Translations under genes and position numbers: made by a program | Source of the DNA: Aurantiacibacter marinus | GTDB lineage: Bacteria > Pseudomonadota > Alphaproteobacteria > Sphingomonadales > Sphingomonadaceae | Assembly (NCBI RefSeq): GCF_001021555.1 | Contig: NZ_LDCP01000002.1 | Coordinates: 434,001 to 498,000 of the forward strand | Direction: 5' to 3' | Length of the DNA: 64,000 nt | Shown here: positions 24,407-32,915 of the stretch, one piece after another | Layout of the letters: each line of letters opens with the position of its first letter | Numbering within the stretch: the first letter of the stretch is position 1 | The notes under the pieces: generated by a model | What the model saw: only the letters and a program-made list of their open reading frames with translations | What the model was told of the DNA's origin: nothing | The model's database searches: none

Positions 24407-25720
24407 ATGGTCCCCCGCTATGCCCGCCCTGCCATGACAGCGATCTGGGAGCCGGAATCCAAATATGAAATCTGGTTCCTGATTGAAGCGCACGCTACCC
24501 AGAAGCTGGCCGAACTGGGCGTGGTTCCGCAAAGCGGCGCTAAGGCGCTGTGGGATTGGTGGAAGACCGATCCGGGCATCGACGTTGCTGCTATCGACGC
24601 CAAGGAAGCTGTGCTGAAGCACGATGTAATCGCGTTTCTTGACTGGGTGGCAGAACAAGTCGGGCCCGAAGCGCGCTTCATGCATCAGGGCATGACCAGT
24701 TCGGACGTGCTGGACACGACGCTGGCTGTCCAGCTCACCCGCGCCACGGACCTGCTGCTGGAGGATATGGATGCCCTGCTCTCCGCGATCAAACGCCGTG
24801 CACTGGAACACAAATACACCGCCACCATCGGTCGCAGCCACGGCATTCATGCCGAACCCATGACATTCGGGCTGAAGCTGGCTCAGGCCTATGCCGAATT
24901 CGACCGCAGCCGTGCGCGGCTGGTGACGGCCCGCGCCGAAATCGCGACCTGCGCCATTTCCGGCGCGGTGGGCACTTTTGCAAATATCGACCCCAGCGTT
25001 GAGGAATATGTGGCGCAGCAGCTTGGCCTGTCGGTGGAGCCGGTCAGCACACAGGTAATCCCGCGCGATCGCCACGCCGCCTATTTCGCCGCCCTTGCCG
25101 TTGTCGCCAGTTCTATCGAGCGTCTCGCGGTCGAAGTGCGCCACCTTCAGCGGACCGAAGTTCTGGAAGCGGAGGAGTATTTCTCCCCGGGCCAGAAGGG
25201 TTCATCCGCCATGCCGCACAAGCGCAACCCGATCCTGACCGAGAACCTGACCGGGCAGGCCCGCATGATCCGTTCCTACGCCCTGCCCGCCATGGAAAAC
25301 GTGGCGCTGTGGCATGAACGGGATATCTCGCATTCCTCCGTCGAACGCTTCATCGGGCCGGACGCGACGATCACGCTCGACTTCGCGCTCGCCCGCCTCA
25401 CCAGCGTGGTCGACAAATTGCTGGTTTACCCTGATCGGATGCAGAAAAACCTCGATAAGATGGGCGGTCTTGTCCATTCACAGCGTGTGCTGCTGGCGCT
25501 GACGCAAGCGGGCATCACCCGCGACAATGCCTACCGGCTGGTACAGCGCAATGCGATGAAGGTGTGGGAATCGGACGGGCGGATGTCGCTGCTCGAATTG
25601 CTCAAGGCAGACGAGGAAGTTGCCGCGGCAATGTCCGCGGCGGAACTGGAGGACAAGTTCAACCTCGACTATCATTTCAAGCATGTAGACACGATTTTCG
25701 CGCGGGTTTTCGGGGAATAG
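24407..25720 (+). CDS. purB: Adenylosuccinate lyase
   Basis: PurB cleaves SAICAR and adenylosuccinate, both releasing fumarate, in purine synthesis. The 437-residue protein starts MVPRYARPAMTAIWEPESKY and shows the superfamily regions RSHGIHAEPMTFGLK (catalytic His), MTSSDVLDT and the signature GQKGSSAMPHKRNPI containing the catalytic Ser loop. The length is normal. The ATG at 24407 has GGAG about 7 nt upstream. The 178 bp before it showed no further gene. Confidence 0.96.
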   Translation: MVPRYARPAMTAIWEPESKYEIWFLIEAHATQKLAELGVVPQSGAKALWDWWKTDPGIDVAAIDAKEAVLKHDVIAFLDWVAEQVGPEARFMHQGMTSSDVLDTTLAVQLTRATDLLLEDMDALLSAIKRRALEHKYTATIGRSHGIHAEPMTFGLKLAQAYAEFDRSRARLVTARAEIATCAISGAVGTFANIDPSVEEYVAQQLGLSVEPVSTQVIPRDRHAAYFAALAVVASSIERLAVEVRHLQRTEVLEAEEYFSPGQKGSSAMPHKRNPILTENLTGQARMIRSYALPAMENVALWHERDISHSSVERFIGPDATITLDFALARLTSVVDKLLVYPDRMQKNLDKMGGLVHSQRVLLALTQAGITRDNAYRLVQRNAMKVWESDGRMSLLELLKADEEVAAAMSAAELEDKFNLDYHFKHVDTIFARVFGE

Positions 25721-25791
25721 CCCTCGCCCTTCCCAATTCACTGTCTTCAGCCTAGCATTACCGCAATCACAGTCCTCACAGGGAATCCCGT

Positions 25792-26187
25792 ATGTCCATC
25801 GTCCGCACTGTAATCTGGGTTCTGCTACTGGTCGGCCTGTTGCTGTTCTCGATCGCCAATTGGGACCCCACGGTCACCGTGCGCATCTGGGAAGGGATTG
25901 TAGTCGACACCAAGATCCCGGCCATCGTCATTGTATCATTCGCCATCGGTTTCCTGCCGATGTGGCTTTACCACAGGGCCAGCAAATGGGGTATGCAGCG
26001 GAAGATCGCCAGCCTCGAAAATGCTGCGCGCACTGCGGCTGCAACGCCAGTTGCCCCTCCCCAGCCTGAAGTGGAACGGGACACCGTTGTGCAAACATCA
26101 GCGCCCGAACCTGCAAGCAATGATACCGTACTGGAAGCCGATCCTGACATGACGACAGGCTCTACCCATCGTCCCGTTTCGGAGTAG
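25792..26187 (+). CDS. LapA/DUF1049-type membrane protein
   Basis: The 131-residue protein has two membrane helices, IVRTVIWVLLLVGLLLFSIAN (residues 3-23) and IPAIVIVSFAIGFLPMWLYH (residues 43-62). A short basic/coiled segment and a Pro/Ala/Thr-rich acidic tail follow. The N-W-D-P-T loop and two-helix layout fit the LapA (DUF1049) family linked in E. coli to LPS-assembly regulation. The role here is inferred. It precedes pyrF by 9 bp, so co-transcription is likely. Confidence 0.75.
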   Translation: MSIVRTVIWVLLLVGLLLFSIANWDPTVTVRIWEGIVVDTKIPAIVIVSFAIGFLPMWLYHRASKWGMQRKIASLENAARTAAATPVAPPQPEVERDTVVQTSAPEPASNDTVLEADPDMTTGSTHRPVSE

Positions 26188-26196
26188 ATTTCCCCG

Positions 26197-26871
26197 ATGA
26201 GCAATCCCGTCTTCCTCGCGCTCGATCTGCCCCAACTCGACGCGGCAAAGGCTCTTTGCGCGAAGGTTAAAGGCCATATCGGCGGGGTGAAGCTGGGCAT
26301 GGAATTCTTCTATGCCCATGGCCATCACGGCGTGCATGAGATTGCGCATCTTGGACTGCCGATCTTCCTCGATCTGAAACTGCACGACATTCCCAATACC
26401 GTAGCGGGCGCGATGCAATCCATTCATGTGCTGGAACCTGCCATCGTCACGGTCCACGCGGCCGGGGGGCGCGCCATGATGGAGGATGCGAAAGCTGCGG
26501 CAGGGGAAGACTGCAAAGTGGTCGCCGTGACCGTGCTGACCAGTCTTGATGACACAGCCTTGCAAAACACCGGCGTTGGCAGCTCCGCGCATGATCAGGT
26601 CATGCGCCTTGCCGAATTGGCAGAGGCCAGCGGGCTGGACGGGATTGTCTGCTCCGGCCACGAGGTGAAGGCTGTCCATGACCAATGGAAAAAGGGTTTC
26701 TTCGTCGTCCCCGGCCTGCGCCCCGGCGGCAAGGCAACTGGCGACCAGAAGCGGGTCGTCACCCCGCGCCAGGCCCGCGACGACGGCGCAAGCTGCCTTG
26801 TAATAGGCCGCCCGATCAGCCGCGCGGATGATCCGCTGATGGCAGCGCGGGAGATTGAAGGGACCTTGTGA
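26197..26871 (+). CDS. pyrF: Orotidine 5'-phosphate decarboxylase
   Basis: PyrF decarboxylates OMP to UMP, the last step of UMP synthesis. The 224-residue TIM-barrel protein begins VFLALDLPQLDAA and carries the catalytic LDLKLHDIPNTV (Asp-Lys-Asp array), TVHAAGGRAMM and VVPGLRPGG, with a C-terminal VIGRPISRADDP phosphate loop. All key residues are present. The next gene starts within its last codons. Confidence 0.96.
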   Translation: MSNPVFLALDLPQLDAAKALCAKVKGHIGGVKLGMEFFYAHGHHGVHEIAHLGLPIFLDLKLHDIPNTVAGAMQSIHVLEPAIVTVHAAGGRAMMEDAKAAAGEDCKVVAVTVLTSLDDTALQNTGVGSSAHDQVMRLAELAEASGLDGIVCSGHEVKAVHDQWKKGFFVVPGLRPGGKATGDQKRVVTPRQARDDGASCLVIGRPISRADDPLMAAREIEGTL

Positions 26872-27383
26872 ATAAATTCATGACACTCTCATTCGCTGCC
26901 GCACTATTATCGGCTTGTGCCAGCATCACAGCTATCCCGGCAGAGGGCATTGATTTGATGAACCCGGAACACGGCGCAGCTACGCTTGCAACGTGTTCAA
27001 GAAATGCGCCGATGGCGACCGGCGGATTTTTTACGCCCTCGCCTGCAGACATCACCAAATTGGAAAGCGATCTCGCAACCCTGCTATCGATCTCAACCGA
27101 AAATGCGGGGCAATCAGCATCCTTCGCAGTCGATCTGTCTTCTTATCGCCGGGAATATATTGGATATCAGCGTGACGGCGCTCGCATGATATACGGCAAT
27201 TTCCTGCCAGTGCTCAGGCGTTCGAATCCGGTGCGGATGCGTTCGAATGGTCTTCCTACGATCGCATGCGATGGGGGGGCGGCATTTTTCGGGGTCGAGT
27301 ATGCGATTGCAGATGGTAAAGTGGAGGCCGTTCGTTTCAATGGGTCGCTTGGCGGGCGCGCGCAAGAAGATATCCTGCGCTAG
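26868..27383 (+). CDS. Putative lipoprotein, 171 aa
   Basis: A GTG start overlaps the pyrF stop (GTGA). The N-terminus MNKFMTLSFAAALLSACAS is a lipoprotein signal with lipobox LSAC. The mature part has LATCSRNAPMATGGFFTPSPADI, a tyrosine-rich central segment (RREYIGYQRDGARMIYGNFLP) and CDGGAAFFGVEYAI. I recognise no family. Base composition is less GC-rich than pyrF and trpF on either side. It is placed in a housekeeping operon but probably serves an envelope role. Confidence 0.7.
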   Translation: MNKFMTLSFAAALLSACASITAIPAEGIDLMNPEHGAATLATCSRNAPMATGGFFTPSPADITKLESDLATLLSISTENAGQSASFAVDLSSYRREYIGYQRDGARMIYGNFLPVLRRSNPVRMRSNGLPTIACDGGAAFFGVEYAIADGKVEAVRFNGSLGGRAQEDILR

Positions 27384-27432
27384 GCCGTCATTTTTCTGGC
27401 AATCGCGCGCACCACTATTTAGGTGACTGGCC

Positions 27433-28080
27433 ATGCCGGAAACACTTATCAAGATTTGCGGGCTGACCACGCCCGATGCCGTGGACGCTGCCGTGGATGC
27501 AGGCGCGACTCACATCGGGCTGGTGCATTTTGAGCCTAGCCCGCGTCACCTTTCGATTGGCGATGCGGCAAAGCTGCGGGCACGCGCTCCGGCAGAGGTC
27601 AAGGTCGTGCTGCTGACTGTGAATATGCAGCCGCAGGAGACCGCGATCGCTCTTCAGGATGTCCAGCCAGATGTGCTGCAATTGCACGGCGCGGAAACGC
27701 CCGAATGGCTTGGCCTGCTGAAAGACAAGACAAAGATGGAAATCTGGAAAGCCGTCGGCGTGAAAGACCGGACGGCGTTGGAAAAGGCGCAAAGGTTCAA
27801 AGGCAGCGCCCACCGCCTGCTGTATGATGCTGCGCAAGGCGCACTGCCGGGCGGAAACGGCCTGTTGCTCGATTGGCGGCTGCTGATGAATTACCACCAC
27901 ACAATGCCGTGGGGACTGGCAGGCGGATTGAATGCCGAGAACGTAGCCGATGCGATCCGCTACACCGGCGCGCCGCTGGTCGATGCGTCTTCAGGACTGG
28001 AAAGCGCGCCCGGCGTGAAGGATACCGCCAAAATCCGGGCTTTCTGCAAGGCCGCACTTGCTGCAAAGGCTGCTGCATGA
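27433..28080 (+). CDS. trpF: Phosphoribosylanthranilate isomerase
   Basis: TrpF isomerises N-(5'-phosphoribosyl)anthranilate to CdRP in tryptophan synthesis. The 215-residue TIM-barrel protein begins [18 protein letters not shown] (catalytic Cys in KICG) and has [26 protein letters not shown] and the phosphate-binding [12 protein letters not shown] with the catalytic Asp in LVDASSGLE. It is the first of the trpF-trpB-trpA genes and overlaps trpB by 4 bp (ATGA). Confidence 0.96.
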   Translation: MPETLIKICGLTTPDAVDAAVDAGATHIGLVHFEPSPRHLSIGDAAKLRARAPAEVKVVLLTVNMQPQETAIALQDVQPDVLQLHGAETPEWLGLLKDKTKMEIWKAVGVKDRTALEKAQRFKGSAHRLLYDAAQGALPGGNGLLLDWRLLMNYHHTMPWGLAGGLNAENVADAIRYTGAPLVDASSGLESAPGVKDTAKIRAFCKAALAAKAAA

Positions 28081-29315
28081 CCGAAAATACACCCAACTCT
28101 TTCCGCAACCAGCCCGACGATCGCGGCCATTTCGGCCAGTTCGGCGGGAGGTATGTGGCTGAAACGCTGATGCCGCTCGTGCTGGATCTGGAAAAGGAAT
28201 ACCGCAAGGCGCAAGGCGACTCCGCCTTCAAGGCCGAGTTCGACGATCTGCTTGAACATTACGTTGGCCGCCCGAGCCCGCTCTATTTCGCGCCCCGGAT
28301 CACCGAGGAATTGGCCAAAACTGCCCCGCAGGGAATGGGCGCGCAGGTCTGGTTCAAGCGGGACGAGCTGAACCACACAGGCGCGCACAAGATCAACAAT
28401 TGCATCGGGCAAATCCTGCTCGCGATGCGCATGGGCAAGACGCGCATTATCGCGGAAACCGGCGCGGGCCAGCACGGCGTTGCGACCGCGACCGTATGCG
28501 CTCGCTTCGGCTTGCCATGCGTCGTCTACATGGGTCAGGAAGACGTGCGGCGGCAATCGCCCAATGTGTTCCGCATGAAGCTGCTCGGCGCAGAAATCGT
28601 GCCGGTAACGGCAGGGCGCGGCACGCTAAAAGATGCCATGAACGAGGCGCTGCGCGACTGGGTCGCGAATGTGCATGACACGTTCTACATCATCGGCACC
28701 GCCGCTGGCCCGCATCCCTACCCTGAGCTCGTCCGCGATTTCCAGAGCGTGATCGGCAAGGAAGCCCGCGCACAAATGTTGGAACGCACCGGCAAGCTGC
28801 CTGATCTGGCGGTGGCCTGCATCGGCGGCGGATCGAACGCCATCGGCCTGTTCCACCCCTTCCTCGACGATCCCGAAGTCAAGCTGCTCGGCGTGGAAGC
28901 GGCAGGCAAAGGCCTTCACGGAGACGAACACGCCGCCAGCCTTGCGGGCGGTTTTCCCGGCGTTCTCCACGGCAACAAGACCTATCTGCTGCAGGACGAA
29001 GACGGCCAGATCACCGAAGGCCACTCGATCAGCGCAGGTCTGGACTATCCCGGCATCGGCCCCGAACACGCATGGCTGAAGGAAACAGGCCGCGTGGAGT
29101 ACACCTCCAGCACCGATGACGAGGCGCTGGAAGCTTTCCAACTGCTCTGCCGCACCGAAGGCATCATCCCGGCACTGGAACCGTCACACGCAATTGCAGC
29201 CGTGGCGAAAGTCGCACCAACGATGCGGAAAGATCAGACGATCCTGATGAATTTGTGTGGTCGCGGGGACAAAGACATCTTTACGGTGGCTGAGGCTTTG
29301 GGGGTGGAGATTTGA
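28077..29315 (+). CDS. trpB: Tryptophan synthase beta chain
   Basis: TrpB condenses indole with serine using PLP. The 412-residue protein starts [20 protein letters not shown] and has [15 protein letters not shown], the PLP lysine in [11 protein letters not shown] (Lys105), [30 protein letters not shown] and the PLP-phosphate loop GGGSNAIG. The ATG at 28077 overlaps the trpF stop; the longer open frame lies within trpF in another frame and is rejected. Two small genes separate it from trpA, which is unusual. Confidence 0.97.
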   Translation: MTENTPNSFRNQPDDRGHFGQFGGRYVAETLMPLVLDLEKEYRKAQGDSAFKAEFDDLLEHYVGRPSPLYFAPRITEELAKTAPQGMGAQVWFKRDELNHTGAHKINNCIGQILLAMRMGKTRIIAETGAGQHGVATATVCARFGLPCVVYMGQEDVRRQSPNVFRMKLLGAEIVPVTAGRGTLKDAMNEALRDWVANVHDTFYIIGTAAGPHPYPELVRDFQSVIGKEARAQMLERTGKLPDLAVACIGGGSNAIGLFHPFLDDPEVKLLGVEAAGKGLHGDEHAASLAGGFPGVLHGNKTYLLQDEDGQITEGHSISAGLDYPGIGPEHAWLKETGRVEYTSSTDDEALEAFQLLCRTEGIIPALEPSHAIAAVAKVAPTMRKDQTILMNLCGRGDKDIFTVAEALGVEI

Positions 29316-29497
29316 CCTTCTCTCCTGCCCGCGCGGGTATTTTCTTCCTCTTCGGCCTGCCGATTGGCTTCATTCTTTCCGCACTTGGCTTTGCCATTGG
29401 CGGACTGGAGATCACCGCTCCGGCAATTGCCCCATTCGCAGGCGGGATCGCAGTATTGATCGCCATTGCGGCGGGACTATGGAAGCCCGCGAAATGA
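29312..29497 (+). CDS. Small two-helix membrane protein between trpB and trpA
   Basis: A TTG at 29312 overlaps the trpB stop (TTGA) and opens a 61-residue frame. It has two hydrophobic segments, [22 protein letters not shown] and [18 protein letters not shown], and ends WKPAK. A GGGGG run 8 nt before the TTG could serve as ribosome-binding site. The clean helical-hairpin pattern favours a real gene, but the length and the weak start codon leave doubt. Function is unknown. Confidence 0.5.
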   Translation: MTFSPARAGIFFLFGLPIGFILSALGFAIGGLEITAPAIAPFAGGIAVLIAIAAGLWKPAK

Positions 29498-29513
29498 TCC
29501 GCCTCTGCACCAT

Positions 29514-29593
29514 CGTTACCCGGGAGAAGGCGGGAGTCCGTCTATTCGGCAGCGCCTGCGGAGGAATGGTTTCTGGCCTTCGCCGGAATGACG
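29514..29593. repeat. REP-like palindromic element inside the trp operon
   Basis: The arm CGTTACCCGGGAGAAGGC (starting 29514) is mirrored by GGCCTTCGCCGGAATGACG (ending 29593). Read as inverted repeats the two 26-nt arms agree at about 17 positions around a 30-nt centre. Arms of the type CGTCATTCCGGCGAAGGC are characteristic of dispersed REP-like repeats in many proteobacterial genomes. The element would form a long hairpin in the trpB-trpA mRNA. Confidence 0.55.
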
Positions 29594-29605
29594 AAGAGCC
29601 GGTTG

Positions 29606-29911
29606 ATGCACTGGAGTGAAGATTTGAAGCCCAACAAAACGGGCAAACAGAAAATCTTGCCGATGGAGGGCTACGAGGAGAGGTTTTTCTCCCGCACCAT
29701 TGGTCGATTCATCAGGAATTGGAGCGTACGCCGAGCCAAGTTGGCTTTCGTTATCTCCACGCCGATTTATGCCGGGTTTGCAGCATTCGCGCATTTCTTT
29801 GACGAACCGGTTACTTTCGTAGAGGCGGCAACTTTCACGACAACCGCATCTTCCCTGACCACAGTGATAGCGTTCTTCTCAAAACACGTACCGGACATTG
29901 ATTTTGACTAA
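29606..29911 (+). CDS. Small hypothetical membrane protein upstream of trpA
   Basis: The frame gives about 101 residues: a basic start (LKPNKTGKQKILPMEGYEERFFSRT), a helix AKLAFVISTPIYAGFAAF and a second, weaker hydrophobic segment TFTTTASSLTTVIAFF. The end is HVPDIDFD. The ATG at 29606 is one choice. A TTG at 29624 has GGAG seven bases upstream and may be the true start. The ATG at 29588 lies in the REP-like arm and is less likely. The end overlaps trpA, so translation may be coupled. I recognise no family. Confidence 0.6.
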   Translation: MHWSEDLKPNKTGKQKILPMEGYEERFFSRTIGRFIRNWSVRRAKLAFVISTPIYAGFAAFAHFFDEPVTFVEAATFTTTASSLTTVIAFFSKHVPDIDFD

Positions 29912-30683
29912 CCGCCTCTCCACCGCCTTCTCCAACGGCCCCGCTCTCGTCGCCTTCATCACCGCTGGCGACGGCGACACCGACGCCAATCTTGATGCGC
30001 TCGTGGCAGGCGGTGCGAATGTTATCGAGCTCGGCATGCCGTTCACTGATCCGATGGCGGATGGGCCCGCCATTCAGGCAGCGAATATTCGCGCGCTCGG
30101 CAATGGCACCAAGACTGCCGATGTGCTCACAATCGCGACCGATTTCCGCACCCGCCACCCGGAGGTGCCGCTGGTTCTGATGGGCTATGCCAATCCGATG
30201 ATCCGGCGCGGGCCGGAATGGTTTGCCGACGCGCTGGAGGCTGCTGGCGTAGACGGCGTTATCTGCGTCGATCTTGCGCCGGAGGAGGACGAGGATCTCG
30301 GCCCTGCCTTGCGCGCCAAGGGCATCGCTCCCATCCGCCTTTCCACTCCCACCACGGACGATGCGCGCCTGCCGCAAGTGCTCGATGGCTCAGCCGGGTT
30401 CCTGTATTATGTCAGCGTGGCGGGCATCACAGGCAAGCAAAGCGCGGCGATCGACTCGATCGAGGCCAATGTGCGCCGCATCAAGCAACACACCGATCTG
30501 CCCGTTGCGGTCGGCTTTGGTGTGCGAGAACCAGACCAGGCGCGGGAAATCGCCCGCATTGCGGACGGCGTTGTCGTAGGCTCTGCCTTTATCGATCTAG
30601 TCGAAAAATACGGCAGCGATGCGCCGCAGCATTTGCAGGCCCTCACCGCAAAGCTTGCAGACGCGGTCCATAATGCGCGATAG
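29904..30683 (+). CDS. trpA: Tryptophan synthase alpha chain
   Basis: TrpA cleaves indole-3-glycerol phosphate and passes indole to TrpB. The protein of about 259 residues begins TNRLSTAFSNGPALVAFITAGDGD. It carries the active-site region NVIELGMPFTDPMADGPAIQAA (catalytic Glu and Asp), DLAPEEDEDL, GFLYYVSVAGITG and GFGVREPDQA. No ATG is available near the start; TTG at 29904 fits the family and TTG 29898 is an alternative. It overlaps the preceding small gene and precedes accD by 24 bp. Confidence 0.94.
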   Translation: MTNRLSTAFSNGPALVAFITAGDGDTDANLDALVAGGANVIELGMPFTDPMADGPAIQAANIRALGNGTKTADVLTIATDFRTRHPEVPLVLMGYANPMIRRGPEWFADALEAAGVDGVICVDLAPEEDEDLGPALRAKGIAPIRLSTPTTDDARLPQVLDGSAGFLYYVSVAGITGKQSAAIDSIEANVRRIKQHTDLPVAVGFGVREPDQAREIARIADGVVVGSAFIDLVEKYGSDAPQHLQALTAKLADAVHNAR

Positions 30684-30707
30684 GCGCTGGCTAAGGAGAC
30701 AGAAGCA

Positions 30708-31556
30708 ATGAGCTGGCTAACCCGCGTCCGTGAACGTCTGCCGTTCGGCACAAAGCGCGAAACGCCTGACAATCTGTGGGTCAAATGCCCGCGCTGTCAG
30801 GAAATGGTGTTCCTCCAGGAATATGAGGCGAACCTCAGCGTTTGCACCAAATGCGATCACCATGGCCGCATCGGCGCCGATGCACGACTGGCGCAATTGC
30901 TGGACGAGGGATACTCGCTTCTCCCCGCGCCGCGGGTTACTGAAGACCCGCTGAAGTTCAAGGATTCCAAGCGTTACAAGGACCGGCTGAAGGCCGCGCG
31001 CGATGCTAATCCTCACCCCGATGCCTTCACCGCTGCTTATGGCGCGATCGAGGGCCGCGCGGCAGTGGTTGGCGTGCAGGACTTTACTTTCATGGGCGGC
31101 AGCATGGGCATGGCCGTGGGCGATGCCTTTATCGCCGCCGCGCAAAAGGCGCTGGACGAGAAGTGCGGCTTTATCTGCGTAACCGCCGCTGGTGGGGCGC
31201 GGATGCAGGAGGGCATCCTGAGCCTGATGCAAATGCCGCGCGCAACGGTGATGACCCGGCGGCTGCGCGAGGCCGGCCTGCCCTATATCGTCGTACTGGC
31301 GGACCCGACCACGGGCGGGGTTACGGCCAGCTATGCGATGCTGGGCGATGTGCATGTTGCGGAACCCGGCGCATTGATCGGCTTTGCTGGCCAGCGGGTG
31401 ATCCAGGAAACCATCCGCGAACAATTGCCCGAAGGTTTCCAGCGCGCAGAATATCTGCACAAGCACGGCATGGTCGATATGGTGGTCCACCGGAATGAGA
31501 TGCGCGGGACACTGGCAGAATTGCTCGGGTATTTGAGCCCCGCAAAGGCGGCTTAG
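30708..31556 (+). CDS. accD: Acetyl-CoA carboxylase carboxyltransferase subunit beta
   Basis: AccD pairs with AccA to transfer the carboxyl group from biotin to acetyl-CoA, starting fatty-acid synthesis. The 282-residue protein has the N-terminal zinc ribbon ([10 protein letters not shown] then [11 protein letters not shown]). The carboxyltransferase core includes [41 protein letters not shown] and [13 protein letters not shown]. The ATG at 30708 has a GGAGAC stretch upstream. The trpA-accD-folC order is typical of alphaproteobacteria. Confidence 0.97.
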   Translation: MSWLTRVRERLPFGTKRETPDNLWVKCPRCQEMVFLQEYEANLSVCTKCDHHGRIGADARLAQLLDEGYSLLPAPRVTEDPLKFKDSKRYKDRLKAARDANPHPDAFTAAYGAIEGRAAVVGVQDFTFMGGSMGMAVGDAFIAAAQKALDEKCGFICVTAAGGARMQEGILSLMQMPRATVMTRRLREAGLPYIVVLADPTTGGVTASYAMLGDVHVAEPGALIGFAGQRVIQETIREQLPEGFQRAEYLHKHGMVDMVVHRNEMRGTLAELLGYLSPAKAA

Positions 31557-31571
31557 GTCGCGCATACGCCG

Positions 31572-32912
31572 GTGAAAGACTTCGCCATATCCGATGATCC
31601 GGCGGTACAGCGGCAACTGGACCGGCTGGGCTCTCTGCCTTTGCCCGGCAAAGGAGCCATAGGGCTTGATACGATCCGCACTCTGCTGGACCGGCTCGGC
31701 AATCCGCAGAACGATTTACCGCCGGTTTTCCACGTTGCAGGCACCAATGGAAAAGGCTCCACCTGCGCATTCCTGCGCGCCATGCTGGAGGCCGACGGCA
31801 AGCTTGTTCACGTCCACACAAAGCCGCATCTGGTGCGTTACAATGAACGTATCCGGGTTGGCGGAGAGCTGATTTCCGACGCGATGCTCGCTAGCCTGCT
31901 GGAAGAGGTGTTCGACGCCTCCGAAGGTCTGCCCGCCAGCTTTTTCGAAATCACCACTGCGGCCATGTTCCTCGCCTTTCACCGCGAGCCCGCCGATGCC
32001 TGCGTGATCGAAGTCGGGCTTGGCGGGCGCTTCGATGCGACCAATGTGCTTAGGCGGCCCGCCGCCTGCGGGATTGCCGCGCTTGGCGTAGACCATGCGG
32101 ACTGGTTGCTGCAGAAGGACCCAAGCGCCCCTTCACCCGATCAGCCATTGGTGCGGATCGCCTTCGAGAAGGCCGGTATAGCACGCAACGGCTCTCCACT
32201 GGTGACACAGAATTACCCTTCCGAAGTCGAATATCGCATCGCCCAAAGCGCCCATGCGGCTGGCTCGCCTTTGGTAATGCGCGGGCGTGATTGGCAAGCG
32301 GTTCGCTCCGAGCAGGGTATCGCCTACCGCGACGAAAAGGGTGAGCTGGCCCTACCTCTGCCCGCTATGCCCGGGGCACATCAGGCGGACAATGCCGCGC
32401 TTGCCGTGGCGATGCTGCGGCATCAGGATGCGGTAACGGTTTCAGCGGACGCTATGGCAAGCGGCATCCGCGCCGCGCGCTGGCCTGCGCGGCTGCATTG
32501 GCTGGCGGCGGGGCCAGTGACGGAAGCTGCAAATGGTCGCTCCGTCTTGCTCGATGGCGGTCACAATCCTGATGCGGCGGAGGCCATCGCGCGTTATCTG
32601 GCGCAGGTCGAAAAACCCGTCGATGCACTAGTAGGGATGATGGCCGCGAAGGACGCGCGACAGTTCCTCAGCACCCTCGCCCCGCATCTGAACAGCGTGA
32701 CCGCGCTGCCGATTGCAGGCCATGACCACGCGCCGCTGGAGGAATTGCAGCAGATTGCAAAGGATGCTGGTGTTGCTGAAACGTCCACCGCGCCGGGCCT
32801 GCTCGCCGCGCTGGATACCCTGCCTTCACGGGACGGTGGCACAGTGCTTATTGCCGGATCACTCTACCTTGCGGGCAAGGTACTAGCTGCAAATCGGGAA
32901 TTTCCGGACTAA
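31572..32912 (+). CDS. folC: Bifunctional folylpolyglutamate / dihydrofolate synthase
   Basis: FolC adds glutamate to dihydropteroate and to folates. The 446-residue Mur-ligase-fold protein has PVFHVAGTNGKGSTCAFL (ATP-binding P-loop), HTKPHLVRYNERIRVGGELI, FEITTAAMFLAF, VIEVGLGGRFDATNV and a C-terminal domain with LLDGGHNPDAAEA. It starts at a GTG at 31572, 15 bp after accD. Its stop lies 3 bp from the stop of the convergent AmpG-like gene. Confidence 0.95.
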   Translation: MKDFAISDDPAVQRQLDRLGSLPLPGKGAIGLDTIRTLLDRLGNPQNDLPPVFHVAGTNGKGSTCAFLRAMLEADGKLVHVHTKPHLVRYNERIRVGGELISDAMLASLLEEVFDASEGLPASFFEITTAAMFLAFHREPADACVIEVGLGGRFDATNVLRRPAACGIAALGVDHADWLLQKDPSAPSPDQPLVRIAFEKAGIARNGSPLVTQNYPSEVEYRIAQSAHAAGSPLVMRGRDWQAVRSEQGIAYRDEKGELALPLPAMPGAHQADNAALAVAMLRHQDAVTVSADAMASGIRAARWPARLHWLAAGPVTEAANGRSVLLDGGHNPDAAEAIARYLAQVEKPVDALVGMMAAKDARQFLSTLAPHLNSVTALPIAGHDHAPLEELQQIAKDAGVAETSTAPGLLAALDTLPSRDGGTVLIAGSLYLAGKVLAANREFPD

Positions 32913-32915
32913 AGC

